This document shows, one piece after another, positions 7,907 through 16,129 of a stretch of 38,086 nt of DNA. The notes beneath the pieces were generated by a model. It did no database searches. It saw only the letters and a program-made list of their open reading frames with translations, and had not been told where the DNA came from. The translations under genes and the position numbers were made by a program. Where the stretch lies: contig DHMS01000045.1 of NCBI GenBank assembly GCA_002405915.1, positions 1 through 38,086 on the forward strand, given 5' to 3'. This DNA is from Christensenella sp. UBA4636 (GTDB taxonomy: Bacteria; Bacillota; Clostridia; Christensenellales; Borkfalkiaceae). Every line of letters begins with the position of its first letter. The first letter of the stretch is position 1.

Positions 7907-9196
7907 ATGGTTTTGCCTATAATAGTCGCGCTTTGCTCGTCTCTTTTAATAGGACTTTCCGTCTTATTAAAACCCGAGCGCGTGAAATTTGAAATTTACC
8001 CCATAGTACCGATTGTCGGCGCGCTCGTTCTCGCGTTTAGCGGCAGTATAAGCTTTAAAACGATATTTTCAAAGCTCACGGAACCGAGCGCGGCAAACCC
8101 GTTGAAGGTCGTGGTTTTGTTTATCTCGACTTCGCTAATCTCGGTTTTTCTCGATGAAACGGGGTTTTTCGAAGCGCTTGCTTCCTTTGCCGCTAAAAAG
8201 GCGGGGAACAGTCAATTCAAAATATTTTTTACATTTTATATAACCGTTTCCGTTCTCACGGTTTTTACTTCGAACGATATCGTTATTCTTACATTTACGC
8301 CGTTTATTTTGCAATTTGCAAAGAGGGCGGGCATAGACCCTAAGCCTTACGTTATGGCGGAATTCGTCGCGGCGAACACTTGGAGCATGCTCTTTTTGAT
8401 AGGCAACCCGACGAACGTTTACTTAACGAGTGCGGCGGGGATAGACTTTTTTACGTATCTATCCGTAATGTGGCTTCCGACGATTTTTGCGGGGCTTTGC
8501 TCGCTTTTAGCGTTGCTTATTTTGTTCTGTAAAAAATTAAAAAAGCCTCTCGATAAGTCGATTATCGATATAAAATTGAAAGATAAACCGCTTGCCATGT
8601 TAGGCGTAATAGTGCTTGGAATATGTACGGTAACGGTTGCGATATCAAGCTATATGGGGCTTGAAATGTGGTACGTTTCGGCGATAAGTTGCGCCGCGCT
8701 ATACGTCGTCGCGCTTATAGTTTACGCCGTAAGAAAAGAGAAACCGATTGTAGTGACGGGCGGAATAAAGCGCGCGCCGTGGCAAATGGCTCCGCTCGTT
8801 ATCGGAATGTTCGTCATCGTGCTTGCACTCGATTTATCGGGCTTTACCGAGCTTTGCGCAAAGTTTTTCGGGGATAGTAACGTTATTTTAAAATACGGAA
8901 TAACTTCCGCGCTTTCGGCTAACCTTTTAAACAATATACCTATGAGTGTGCTTTTCGCCTCGATTTCCTCTTTCGCGGGCGAAAGCGTTCGTTTGGGCGC
9001 GGTTTACGCAACCGTTATAGGCTCGAACGTCGGGGCGTTCTTCACGCCGCTCGGCGCGCTTGCGGGGCTTATGTTTTCTTCGATAGTCAACAAAAACGGC
9101 GTAAAATTCACTTTTGCCGACTTTTGTAAATACGGGTTTCTGCCCGCCGTCTTTTCGCTTTTCGGCGCGCTCGGCGGACTGATGATAACGCTGTAA
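7907..9196 (+). CDS. ArsB/NhaD-type (ion transporter superfamily) permease
   Basis: A 429-aa inner-membrane protein with about 11-12 hydrophobic segments, the usual length for ArsB/NhaD/CitMHS carriers. The fold is a two-fold repeat and both re-entrant regions are visible: TVFTSNDIVILTFTPFI (about residues 122-138) with LFLIGNPTNVYL in the first half, and NLLNNIPMSVLFAS with GSNVGAFFTPLGALAGLM in the second. The family exports arsenite or exchanges Na+/H+ or carries dicarboxylates. No arsR, arsC or arsA is nearby, so an arsenic role has no support here. It follows the nucleosidase by 15 bases and precedes a dehydrogenase by 31. Confidence 0.82.
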   Translation: MVLPIIVALCSSLLIGLSVLLKPERVKFEIYPIVPIVGALVLAFSGSISFKTIFSKLTEPSAANPLKVVVLFISTSLISVFLDETGFFEALASFAAKKAGNSQFKIFFTFYITVSVLTVFTSNDIVILTFTPFILQFAKRAGIDPKPYVMAEFVAANTWSMLFLIGNPTNVYLTSAAGIDFFTYLSVMWLPTIFAGLCSLLALLILFCKKLKKPLDKSIIDIKLKDKPLAMLGVIVLGICTVTVAISSYMGLEMWYVSAISCAALYVVALIVYAVRKEKPIVVTGGIKRAPWQMAPLVIGMFVIVLALDLSGFTELCAKFFGDSNVILKYGITSALSANLLNNIPMSVLFASISSFAGESVRLGAVYATVIGSNVGAFFTPLGALAGLMFSSIVNKNGVKFTFADFCKYGFLPAVFSLFGALGGLMITL

Positions 9197-9227
9197 CGGT
9201 TGGTACAATTGCTAAGGAGGGTGAAAA

Positions 9228-9998
9228 ATGAAAACTATTGCGATAATGACGGGCGCGTCCTCGGGAATAGGCTATAAGCTTTTTTCGACCATGCCCGCAA
9301 GGTATAAATTCGACGAAATCTGGGTTATTGCAAGGAGCAAAGACAAGCTCGAAAAGCTTTCTTCAACAAAAGGAAAAGTTGTTCCTATTCCCCTCGATTT
9401 AAGCGATAATCGCTCTATAGGCGTACTTATCGATAAATTAAAGGAAGAGAATCCCGTCGTAAAACTGCTCGTCAATTGCAGCGGATACGGCAAATTCGGT
9501 AAAACCGAAGATATCCCGCTCGACGAAACGCTCGGCATGATAGACTTGAACTGCCGCGCTTTGACCGCGATAACGCATATAGCTTTGCCGTATATGAAAA
9601 AGGGAAGCGAGATTATGGAAATAGCTTCCGTGGCGGGCTTTCAGGCAATACCGTATATCAACGTGTACGCCGCGACTAAGGCTTACGTTTTGAGCTTTGC
9701 TCGCGCATTGAAAAGCGAAGTTAAAAAACGCGGAATAAAAGTGACCGCCGTTTGTCCGTACTGGACGAAAACTAAATTTTTCGACCGCGCCGAGGACGGA
9801 GAAAAGGGAAAAACGGTAAAAAAATACTTTGCCGTTTACGACCCCGAAAAGGTCGCTAAGCGCGCATGGAAAGACCTTGAAAAAGGGAAAACCGTAAGTT
9901 CTTACGGCGCGTTCAACAAGTTTCTCGTTTTCTGCGCCAAAATTCTGCCAGAGGGCATAAAAACGGGCGTTTGGAAGAAAAGCCAAGGGTTGGAATAA
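9228..9998 (+). CDS. Short-chain dehydrogenase/reductase
   Basis: A 256-aa classical SDR. IMTGASSGIGYKL (residues 6-18) is the TGxxxGxG cofactor loop, LVNCSGYGKFG corresponds to NNAG, IASVAGFQAIPYINVYAATKAYVLSFA carries the catalytic Ser, the YxxxK Tyr and Lys, and CPYWTKTKF is the PG-motif region. The C-terminal FNKFLVFCAKILP segment resembles DltE/YqjQ-like SDRs of Firmicutes. SDRs reduce or oxidise hydroxyl/keto groups with NAD(P)(H); the substrate is not predictable. AAGGAGGGTG lies four to six bases from the ATG, one of the strongest ribosome sites in the window, and suits independent high translation. Confidence 0.87.
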   Translation: MKTIAIMTGASSGIGYKLFSTMPARYKFDEIWVIARSKDKLEKLSSTKGKVVPIPLDLSDNRSIGVLIDKLKEENPVVKLLVNCSGYGKFGKTEDIPLDETLGMIDLNCRALTAITHIALPYMKKGSEIMEIASVAGFQAIPYINVYAATKAYVLSFARALKSEVKKRGIKVTAVCPYWTKTKFFDRAEDGEKGKTVKKYFAVYDPEKVAKRAWKDLEKGKTVSSYGAFNKFLVFCAKILPEGIKTGVWKKSQGLE

Positions 9999-10105
9999 AG
10001 GGGTTTTTCTCTTATCCCTAAACCTTTCACAGCCCATAAAACAGATAAAACGGCATAAAGCAAAGTTTGCCTTAATACATTTTTATAGTATAGAGGCAAT
10101 CTTTA

Positions 10106-10843
10106 ATGAAAAAACTATCTTTAAGGGCGGCTCGCAAAGTCGCCGTAATAACGCTTGCGATAATGCTTTCGTTCGTCGTCGCTCTTTGCTTTTTTCCCGA
10201 AAAAACGGTATATCTATCGGGCAAGGAAAGCTATTCGCCGTACTATTCGGGCAGCACGGACAAAAATGGCGTAGCCTTAATGTTCAACGTTTACGAGGGG
10301 AGAGAAGTCGTCGACGGCATACTCGACGTTTTAAAAGAGAAAAACGCGAAAGCCACGTTTTTCGTCGGCGGTTGCTGGGCGGACGATAACACCGAAGCTT
10401 TGAAAAAAATAGTTGCCGAGGGGCATTTGCTCGCAAACCACGGGTATTTCCACAAGGACGGCAAAAAACTCGACAAAGCGGGCAACGCAAGCGAAATAGA
10501 AAATTGCCATAAAGTGGTGGAAGCGTTGACCGGAGAAAAAATGCGTTACTTTGCGCCGCCGTCCGGTTCCTACTCGGTAGAAACGCTCAAAGCCGCGGAA
10601 TCGCTCGGGTATAAAACAATTATGTGGACGCTCGACACGATAGACTGGCGCGACAACGACGAAAACTTAATTTACGAGCGCGCGACGAAAAAGGCGACTT
10701 CGGGCGCGCTCGTACTTATGCACCCAAAAAAGCACACCTTACAGGCGTTGCCGAAAATTATAAAATTTTACAAGGAGAAGGGCTTGGACTTAAAAACCGT
10801 AGCCGAACTGATCGAAGATGATACAAACCAAAACGCTCGATAA
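10106..10843 (+). CDS. NodB-like polysaccharide deacetylase family protein with altered metal motif
   Basis: A 245-aa protein with a basic N-terminus and one hydrophobic segment (about residues 12-30, VAVITLAIMLSFVVALCFF), so it is membrane-anchored or exported. The NodB domain follows: VALMFNVYEG at motif 1, KATFFVGGCWA, EGHLLANHGYFHKDG (motif 2, His112 and His116), FAPPSGSYS (motif 3), TIMWTLDTIDWRD (motif 4) and GALVLMHPKK (motif 5). In active deacetylases motif 1 reads TFDDG; here both Asp are absent (Asn-Val-Tyr), while the two zinc His remain. Clostridial relatives tied to the cell wall show similar variants, so it may be of low activity, have another role or use a different base. AGAGG precedes the ATG by nine bases. 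It overlaps the M16 gene by 26 bases. Confidence 0.82.
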   Translation: MKKLSLRAARKVAVITLAIMLSFVVALCFFPEKTVYLSGKESYSPYYSGSTDKNGVALMFNVYEGREVVDGILDVLKEKNAKATFFVGGCWADDNTEALKKIVAEGHLLANHGYFHKDGKKLDKAGNASEIENCHKVVEALTGEKMRYFAPPSGSYSVETLKAAESLGYKTIMWTLDTIDWRDNDENLIYERATKKATSGALVLMHPKKHTLQALPKIIKFYKEKGLDLKTVAELIEDDTNQNAR

Positions 10844-12062
10844 CGGAATAAGAGTAATAGTGAAAAGAATCGACGGATTAAAATCCGTTTCCGCAGGCAT
10901 TTTCGCGGGGGTAGGAAGCTCCGCCGAAACGGACGAAGAAAACGGCATTTCCCACTTCATCGAACACACGGGCTTTAAAGGCACAAACAAGAGAACTTCC
11001 TATCAGATAAACTGGGATTCCGACTCGCTCGGCATAAACCTTAACGCCGCGACGGGCAAGGAGTACACCTATTATTACGCGCAGACTATATCCGAGCATA
11101 CCGCCGAAGCTTTCGAAATTCTTTCCGACTTGTTCGTCGATTCTATCTATCCGCCCGACGAGCTTGACAAGGAAAGGGGAGTCGTTACGGAAGAAATAAA
11201 CATGTACGAGGATACCCCGGACGACGTTTGCACCACGAACCTTTCCGCGGCGTACTTCGGCACAGGCACGGGCTATGGCAAAACCATCCTCGGCTCAAAG
11301 GAAAACGTTGCGCGCTTTACCCGCGACGACATACTTGCGTATAAAGCTAAATATTATACGACGGACAACATAGTCGTGTCTATTGTCGGAGACGTTTACC
11401 CCGAAGAGGGCTTTGCTCTTGCCGAAAAATATCTTTCCGTTTTGCCGAAAACCAAACGCACGGAGTTTTTGCCAAGGAACACTAAAAACCTTTCGGGCTT
11501 CATCGCAAAAACAAAAGACATCGAGCAAGCCCATCTTGCGCTTTGCTACCCGGCGGTTTCGTCAAAGGACGACAGACGGCATATTTATTCGGTCGTCAAC
11601 AACGTTTTGGGCGGTAGCATGTCGAGTAGACTTTTCCGGAAAGTTCGTGAGGAAATGGGGCTTTGTTATACCGTGTATTCCTATCAACAAAGTTACGACG
11701 ATTGCGGCGACATCGCCGTGTACGCCGGGCTTAGCGCGGACAAGCAGGAAGAAGCTTACGAAGCGATAATCGGCGAAGTTAAAAGGTTAAAGGAAGAGGG
11801 TATCGGCGCGGAAGAATTCGCGAGCGTAAGGGAACAGATTAAGTCCGCGCTCGTTTTCGCACAAGAATCCACTACCACGCAAATGTGCTTGTATGGTAGA
11901 AGATTGCTTTTAGGCAACGAAATTTACGATTTCGACAAAAACCTTGCCATGATAAACGCTTTGAGCGTGGAGAAAATCAACGCGGAAATTCGCGACAACT
12001 TCGATATATCAAAACCCGCTCTTTCTCTCGTCGCAAGAAAGCCCGCAAAGCTCAAAAATTGA
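10818..12062 (+). CDS. M16-family zinc peptidase (YmxG/MPP-beta-like)
   Basis: A 414-aa single-unit M16 peptidase, matching the 400-430 of Bacillus YmxG/MlpA. The inverted zinc motif HFIEH is at residues 46-50 (His46, His50 ligands; Glu49 base), followed by KGT, and the distal ligand region GVVTEEINMYEDTPDD at about 121-136 supplies Glu125/126. A typical NVLGGSMSSRLFRKVREEMGLCYTVYS segment follows in the second half, the R/Y pair of active M16 B-type subunits. These enzymes cut short peptides or presequence-like substrates. In Clostridia the gene often accompanies wall or sporulation-linked deacetylase genes, and here it overlaps such a gene by 26 bases, so the two are almost surely co-translated. 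Confidence 0.9.
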   Translation: MIQTKTLDNGIRVIVKRIDGLKSVSAGIFAGVGSSAETDEENGISHFIEHTGFKGTNKRTSYQINWDSDSLGINLNAATGKEYTYYYAQTISEHTAEAFEILSDLFVDSIYPPDELDKERGVVTEEINMYEDTPDDVCTTNLSAAYFGTGTGYGKTILGSKENVARFTRDDILAYKAKYYTTDNIVVSIVGDVYPEEGFALAEKYLSVLPKTKRTEFLPRNTKNLSGFIAKTKDIEQAHLALCYPAVSSKDDRRHIYSVVNNVLGGSMSSRLFRKVREEMGLCYTVYSYQQSYDDCGDIAVYAGLSADKQEEAYEAIIGEVKRLKEEGIGAEEFASVREQIKSALVFAQESTTTQMCLYGRRLLLGNEIYDFDKNLAMINALSVEKINAEIRDNFDISKPALSLVARKPAKLKN

Positions 12063-12122
12063 GATAAGCGGACAAGCTTAACGCCGATGAAAAAATCTTT
12101 AAGGCGAAAATCGGCAATTTGC

Positions 12123-12152
12123 TTGACAAACCCGCCCCCTATATTGTATAAT
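12123..12152 (+). promoter_or_regulatory. Consensus sigma-A promoter before the GNAT-like gene
   Basis: Exact TTGACA (12123-12128) and exact TATAAT (12147-12152) with an 18-base spacer. Transcription would start near 12159, leaving a 68-base leader. Confidence 0.8.
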
Positions 12153-12168
12153 GCAAGTACGCTGTTTT

Positions 12169-12199
12169 TTAACCGTTTGTTCGGTACTTCGACGGTTAA
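12169..12199 (+). promoter_or_regulatory. Leader inverted repeat upstream of the GNAT-like gene
   Basis: TTAACCGT (12169-12176) and ACGGTTAA (12192-12199) pair perfectly around a 15-base loop. It starts about ten bases after the predicted transcript start and ends about 27 bases before the ATG. It may be a stabilising 5' hairpin or an operator. Confidence 0.4.
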
Positions 12200-12226
12200 C
12201 GGCGCGAGAAAAAAGGCAGGTATCTT

Positions 12227-12685
12227 ATGAACATAGTTGAACTTAACGAAAAGAATCTTAACGACGCGCTTAACGTCTATAAAAAGACCAAAGCGAGATA
12301 CTTTGAAGCTCTCGGCAAGGAAATGCCCGACGACAAAACCATAGAGGATTTGCTCTATTGCGACGAAACGGGCGCGATAACCTTCCTCTTCGTTGAAAAA
12401 AGCGTCGTTTATGGACTCGTTACTGTCAATAAGTCGACTGCGGAAATAGAAAATCTCTGCATTGACTTTGCTATTGCCGACGACGCCGTGAAGCAGAGAA
12501 TGTTGGAATTCGCAATCAAGCAGTTCTCCACGATAACGCTTGTTTTCATTTGGGCGGACTCCACTTCGACCGACGTTTCGGACTTGCTCGAATCTTACGG
12601 CTTCGAGTACACGGGCGAACAGGATTACATAGACAAGGTAAGAGGCATCTCCCGTTACAAGTACGTATTCAGAAGAAAGAAATAA
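12227..12685 (+). CDS. Small GNAT-like protein
   Basis: A 152-aa soluble protein I place only loosely. The layout resembles a GNAT N-acetyltransferase: an N-terminal strand and long helix (VELNEKNLNDALNVYKKT), central strands GAITFLFVEKSVVYGLVTVN and STAEIENLCID, a helix (VKQRMLEFAIKQF), then LVFIWADS and a C-terminal LLESYGFEYTGEQ that looks like the GNAT 'GF' end segment. The acetyl-CoA pyrophosphate loop (Q/RxxGxG/A) is not clear, so activity is doubtful. It stands alone: its own consensus promoter upstream and an intrinsic terminator directly after. Conservation of a single-gene unit with a strong promoter suggests steady high expression. Confidence 0.55.
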   Translation: MNIVELNEKNLNDALNVYKKTKARYFEALGKEMPDDKTIEDLLYCDETGAITFLFVEKSVVYGLVTVNKSTAEIENLCIDFAIADDAVKQRMLEFAIKQFSTITLVFIWADSTSTDVSDLLESYGFEYTGEQDYIDKVRGISRYKYVFRRKK

Positions 12686-12690
12686 TCTCA

Positions 12691-12736
12691 AAAACGCCGC
12701 AATAAGTCGATTAACGTTGATTTTTGCGGTTTTTTT
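12691..12736 (+). terminator. Intrinsic terminator after the GNAT-like gene
   Basis: CCGCAA (12697-12702) pairs with TTGCGG (12724-12729), flanked by an A-run on the left and a seven-T run on the right, which extend the stem. The loop is long (21 bases). Confidence 0.7.
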
Positions 12737-12762
12737 ACATTTACTTTTCGCATTGTTTTAAT
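12734..12762 (+). promoter_or_regulatory. Promoter for ilvE, possibly giving a leaderless mRNA
   Basis: TTTACA (12734-12739) and TTTAAT (12757-12762) with a 17-base spacer. The start would fall around 12769, one or two bases before the ATG at 12771, and no Shine-Dalgarno is visible. The -35 box overlaps the T-run of the preceding terminator. Confidence 0.45.
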
Positions 12763-12770
12763 AGTTGATT

Positions 12771-13829
12771 ATGGAAATAAAAATTACCGAGACTTCTTCT
12801 CCCAAGCCTTTGCCGAACGAAAAATCTTTGGGCTTCGGAAAATATTTTACGGACCACATGCTTATTATAGAGCATAGCGAAGGCGGCTGGAAAAACGCGC
12901 GGATAGTTCCTTTCGGAAACCTTTCGTTAAGCCCCGCTTCTACGGTGTTTCATTACGGCGCGGAAATCTTCGAGGGAATGAAGGTTTACTACGGTGCGGA
13001 CGGAAAATTGAGAATGTTCCGCCCCGAAGAGAATATGAAGAGAATGAACAATTCCGCCGAGCGGCTTGCTCTTCCCGTATTCGACGGGGAAGAATTTCTT
13101 GCGGCAATCAAAAAGCTGATATCGATTGACAAACGCTTCGTGCCTAAGTCCGAAGGAACTTCGCTTTACGTCAGACCTTTCCTTTTCGGCAACGAACCGC
13201 ACCTCGGCGTGCATGCCGTTACGGAAGCTATGTTCGTAACCATTCTTTCGCCGGTCGGCGCATATTACGAAAGCGGCTTGAAACCGGTAAAAATCGCCAT
13301 AGAGTCGGAAGACGTGCGCGCAGTTCGCGGCGGTACGGGTTACGCCAAGTGCGGCGGAAACTACGGCGCTTCTTTAAGAGCCGGCAAACGCGCGGCTTTA
13401 AAAGGCTTTTCGCAGGTTCTTTGGCTTGACGGCGTGGAAAGAAAATACATTGAAGAAGTCGGAAGCATGAACGTCTTTTTCAAGATAGACGGCAAAATAA
13501 TTACGCCCGCGCTCACGGGTTCCGTGCTGCCCGGGATAACGAGAATGTCCTGCGTAGAGCTTTTGAAAAGCCGTGGGTATACCGTTGAAGAAAGACTTTT
13601 GAGCGTTGACGAGCTAATCGACGCGGCGAAAAACGGAAAGCTCGATGAAGCTTTCGGCACGGGTACGGCGGCGGTCGTTTCGCCTATAGGCGAGCTTTCG
13701 TATAAAGGCGATGAATATATAATTCCGTCGGACGGAAAAACGCTTGCAATGGCTTTGTACGACGAGCTTACCGGCATACAGTACGGCAAAACAGAAGATA
13801 AATTCGGCTGGACGGAAGTTTTGGATTAA
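12771..13829 (+). CDS. ilvE: Branched-chain-amino-acid aminotransferase (type II)
   Basis: PLP-dependent class IV transaminase that makes Leu, Ile and Val from their 2-oxo acids with glutamate. It has 352 aa, fitting the long (type II, BCAT-like) form. FHYGAEIFEGMKVYYG and MFRPEENMKRMNNSAERL are family signatures, YVRPFLFG follows, GGTGYAKCGGNYGASL carries the lysine that binds PLP, and YIEEVGSMNVFF and GSVLPGITR bind the cofactor phosphate. I chose the ATG at 12771 over the TTG at 12765. Neither has a Shine-Dalgarno, and the upstream promoter would place the transcript start almost on the ATG. No other branched-chain gene is in the window. Confidence 0.93.
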   Translation: MEIKITETSSPKPLPNEKSLGFGKYFTDHMLIIEHSEGGWKNARIVPFGNLSLSPASTVFHYGAEIFEGMKVYYGADGKLRMFRPEENMKRMNNSAERLALPVFDGEEFLAAIKKLISIDKRFVPKSEGTSLYVRPFLFGNEPHLGVHAVTEAMFVTILSPVGAYYESGLKPVKIAIESEDVRAVRGGTGYAKCGGNYGASLRAGKRAALKGFSQVLWLDGVERKYIEEVGSMNVFFKIDGKIITPALTGSVLPGITRMSCVELLKSRGYTVEERLLSVDELIDAAKNGKLDEAFGTGTAAVVSPIGELSYKGDEYIIPSDGKTLAMALYDELTGIQYGKTEDKFGWTEVLD

Positions 13830-13878
13830 GCTTGCGCTTAAAAATAAAAGCCGAATAAAAAATATTCAGGTTGAGAAA

Positions 13879-14559
13879 ATGAAAAAAATCGATATTGAAA
13901 ATTGGAGCCGCAAGGAGCTTTTCAAGCTTTTTAACGGGTATACAAATCCTTGCTTTACAATCAACACGCGGCTTGACGTGACCGAGCTTTACTCCTATCG
14001 TGAAAAATTAAAAGCAATCGGTGCCGACAATGGCTTTTTTATCCCGTTTACCTACCTTTTATGTAAGGCTTTGAATAAATACGCCGGGTTCAGATACAGA
14101 ATAGTCGGAGAAGAAGTCTACGACTGTGAATTTGCAAACCCCTCTTTTACCGTCGCTTTAAAGGACGAAAACAACGATTTTGCTTTCGTTCGCGCGGACG
14201 ATTTTTCCTCTTACGAGGCGTTTGCTTTGGAAGCGCGCAAAAAAATGAACGAAGCCATCGAGAATGCGAAAAAGGGCGTGAAAAGACAGGCTAACGACGA
14301 GGACGAAGTGGACGTTATGTTTCTTTCCGCGCTCCCGTGGCTTGACGTGACGGAAATTTACAATCCGCTCCCGCTTGAAAATAGAGAGAGTTTGGCTATC
14401 CCGAGGCTCAACTGGGGCAAATGCGTTTTAGAAGCCGACCGCTACAAAATGACGCTTTCCGTCACCGTGTCGCACGCGTTAACAGACGGCTACGAAGTTT
14501 GCAAAGCCATAAACGAATTTTCCGAAATGCTTTCAAAGCCCGAAGAGAACCTCGTTTAA
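13879..14559 (+). CDS. CatA-like (chloramphenicol acetyltransferase fold) O-acyltransferase
   Basis: A 226-aa protein, close to the 210-220 of trimeric type A chloramphenicol acetyltransferases. The N-terminus has RKELFKLFNGYTNPCFTINTRLDVT (CAT: 'F..y..p.fsvT..iDvT'), the middle FANPSFTVALKDENNDFAFV and ALPWLDVTEIYNP, and the C-terminus SVTVSHALTDGYEVCKAINEF. The last matches HHxxxDG with catalytic His199 and structural Asp203, although the first His of the usual pair is Ser. Many genomic CatA-like proteins do not act on chloramphenicol, so resistance should not be inferred. The ATG at 13879 is preferred: an upstream in-frame ATG (13744) would lie well inside ilvE. It follows ilvE by 49 bases. 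Confidence 0.78.
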   Translation: MKKIDIENWSRKELFKLFNGYTNPCFTINTRLDVTELYSYREKLKAIGADNGFFIPFTYLLCKALNKYAGFRYRIVGEEVYDCEFANPSFTVALKDENNDFAFVRADDFSSYEAFALEARKKMNEAIENAKKGVKRQANDEDEVDVMFLSALPWLDVTEIYNPLPLENRESLAIPRLNWGKCVLEADRYKMTLSVTVSHALTDGYEVCKAINEFSEMLSKPEENLV

Positions 14560-14608
14560 TGAAAACAAAAAAGTTCCCGATTATATAAACAATAAGAGGA
14601 AAGATAAG

Positions 14609-16129
14609 ATGAACGGAAACGTTTTTATCGGCTGGAACGAAAACCTGCCGCTTGCGGAAAAAGTAAAAACTCTGCTCAAAGAAAACGGTTACAACGGAAT
14701 ATTAAAGGATAAAGGCGAAGTTTCGCTCGAACAAGGAACGGCGGTTATTTCTCAAATGAAAGGTTGTTGCGCCGCGATACTTTTGTTTCAAACGCAAGCG
14801 CACACGAAATGCGAATGCGGCGGCGAAGCCGAACGTAATTTACTGTCGGCAAACCTTTTGTTCGAATTAGGTTTCCTCGTCGGCTCGCTCAAAATAAAGC
14901 GCGTTTTCACCGTGTACATAGACGGCGCGGAAGCGACCGCTCCGTCGGACTTAAAAGGTATGTGGGACGTGAGCGTTTTTTCCGAGGGTAAAACTACGGA
15001 CGAGCTTGCCGCGGAGATAGTCGACCTTTTTATTCACGAACAGACCGACGAGTTAAATGAAAACAAAATAGAGCTTGTAACGGACATTTCGCGCTTAAGG
15101 GGGCTTATCGAAGCGCACCGCGCAAACCCCGTGCATTTCGAAAGCGAAATCGCCGAGCTTATACTTTTGTACTGCCAGTCGACTTATATGTTCGGCGTAA
15201 TGGGCAAGGGAAAAAAACTTTTGACGGAAATTTTAAATTCGGGCGAAGTGCGTGACGACCGCGTTATCCTCGCGATAAACTCCTCTCTTTGCTATTACGA
15301 AATCTGCGAAAACCTTCAACAGGACAAGGACGGCACGCTGTACTTGCCTAAGGAAGCGTACGAAGGTATCAAAACGAAGCTTCTTTCTCAGATAGAAACG
15401 GTGGAAAAGTTAGGCGACGGCGAATTTAAGCGTATGTTTTTGATGCTCAACTACGATTACGTCACGTTTGCGAACATGATGTATTACCTCGGCGCGGGCG
15501 TTGAGGGCGACTTGGAGTTCCGTGATTTCTGCGTTGAAAAGTGCATTGAAACTTGCGAAAAATTCCGATCGTTCGACCACGAAAAGAACGACCAGCTCGC
15601 CGCGCTTTACGAGTCTTACGGATACCGTAACGCCGCGCTTTACTTTATAAAAACGGATAGAAAGGAAAGGGCGATGGAAGCCTTCGACAAATCGCGCGCG
15701 GCTCGGTACAAGCTTTTAAAATACTTCCGCAACAAGGATATGGACAAAAACATATTCGAACAGATAAAAATGGAGTATTACCTTGCTTTAACAGACGACC
15801 TCGACCTCGTTTTCGGCATGGAAAAAAAGCGTAGACTACGCGAGCTTGAAGATTATCTCGAAGAAGCTTACTCCGCTTCGCTCGACAAAAACTACCTCGT
15901 TACGAAAATCGAAAAAATTCTCGATTCCGTAAATAAAGAAGAGAAAAAAAACGAAACGACGCGCTGTCTCGTGACTCCTTTGGGCTTTACAATGGCGACC
16001 GACGACGAGGTTGTCAAAAAGGCTTTCACCGATAACGACAAAGAAAGCGACGAAAGCGTGGAAAGTAAAGGAAACGATAACGGCGAAAACAGCGGCGATA
16101 ACGGGGAGGACGACAAAAATGAAGGGTAA
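14609..16129 (+). CDS. TIR-like domain / TPR-like helical protein, copy 1
   Basis: A 506-aa protein of unknown role. Residues 3-145 look like the TIR-like 'predicted nucleotide-binding' domain (PF10137/CAP12-type): NVFIGW (first strand), LAEKVKTLLKENGYNG, CCAAILLF (central strand), then NLLFELGFLVGSLKIKRVFTVY with Glu86, the position of the NADase glutamate, and PSDLKGMWD. A CxC pair (Cys68, Cys70) lies between strand and helix. Residues 150-450 are alpha-helical, with a TPR-like stretch around 335-375 (YESYGYRNAALYFIKT). The last 45 residues are an acidic Asp/Asn/Glu/Ser tail absent from copy 2. AAGAGGA precedes the ATG by about eight bases. It overlaps copy 2 by 11 bases. An immune or NAD-signalling role is inference. 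Confidence 0.72.
   Translation: MNGNVFIGWNENLPLAEKVKTLLKENGYNGILKDKGEVSLEQGTAVISQMKGCCAAILLFQTQAHTKCECGGEAERNLLSANLLFELGFLVGSLKIKRVFTVYIDGAEATAPSDLKGMWDVSVFSEGKTTDELAAEIVDLFIHEQTDELNENKIELVTDISRLRGLIEAHRANPVHFESEIAELILLYCQSTYMFGVMGKGKKLLTEILNSGEVRDDRVILAINSSLCYYEICENLQQDKDGTLYLPKEAYEGIKTKLLSQIETVEKLGDGEFKRMFLMLNYDYVTFANMMYYLGAGVEGDLEFRDFCVEKCIETCEKFRSFDHEKNDQLAALYESYGYRNAALYFIKTDRKERAMEAFDKSRAARYKLLKYFRNKDMDKNIFEQIKMEYYLALTDDLDLVFGMEKKRRLRELEDYLEEAYSASLDKNYLVTKIEKILDSVNKEEKKNETTRCLVTPLGFTMATDDEVVKKAFTDNDKESDESVESKGNDNGENSGDNGEDDKNEG

Noticed and set aside
7907..9196. Arsenite-resistance operon
   Set aside because: The permease fits the broad ArsB/NhaD family, but no arsR, arsC or arsA is nearby.
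11924..12691. 255-codon open frame on the minus strand
   Set aside because: It runs antisense across the end of the M16 gene, a consensus promoter and the GNAT-like gene; composition and lack of motifs mark it as a shadow.
13744..13878. Earlier start for the CatA-like gene
   Set aside because: It lies inside ilvE, and the homologous N-terminus begins at the ATG at 13879.
13879..14559. Chloramphenicol resistance gene
   Set aside because: CatA-like fold only; the first His of the HHxxxDG motif is Ser and there is no mobile-element context.
16011..16118. Earlier start for TIR-like copy 2
   Set aside because: It lies in the acidic tail of copy 1, and GGGGAGGA with the KVFIGW start fits 16119.
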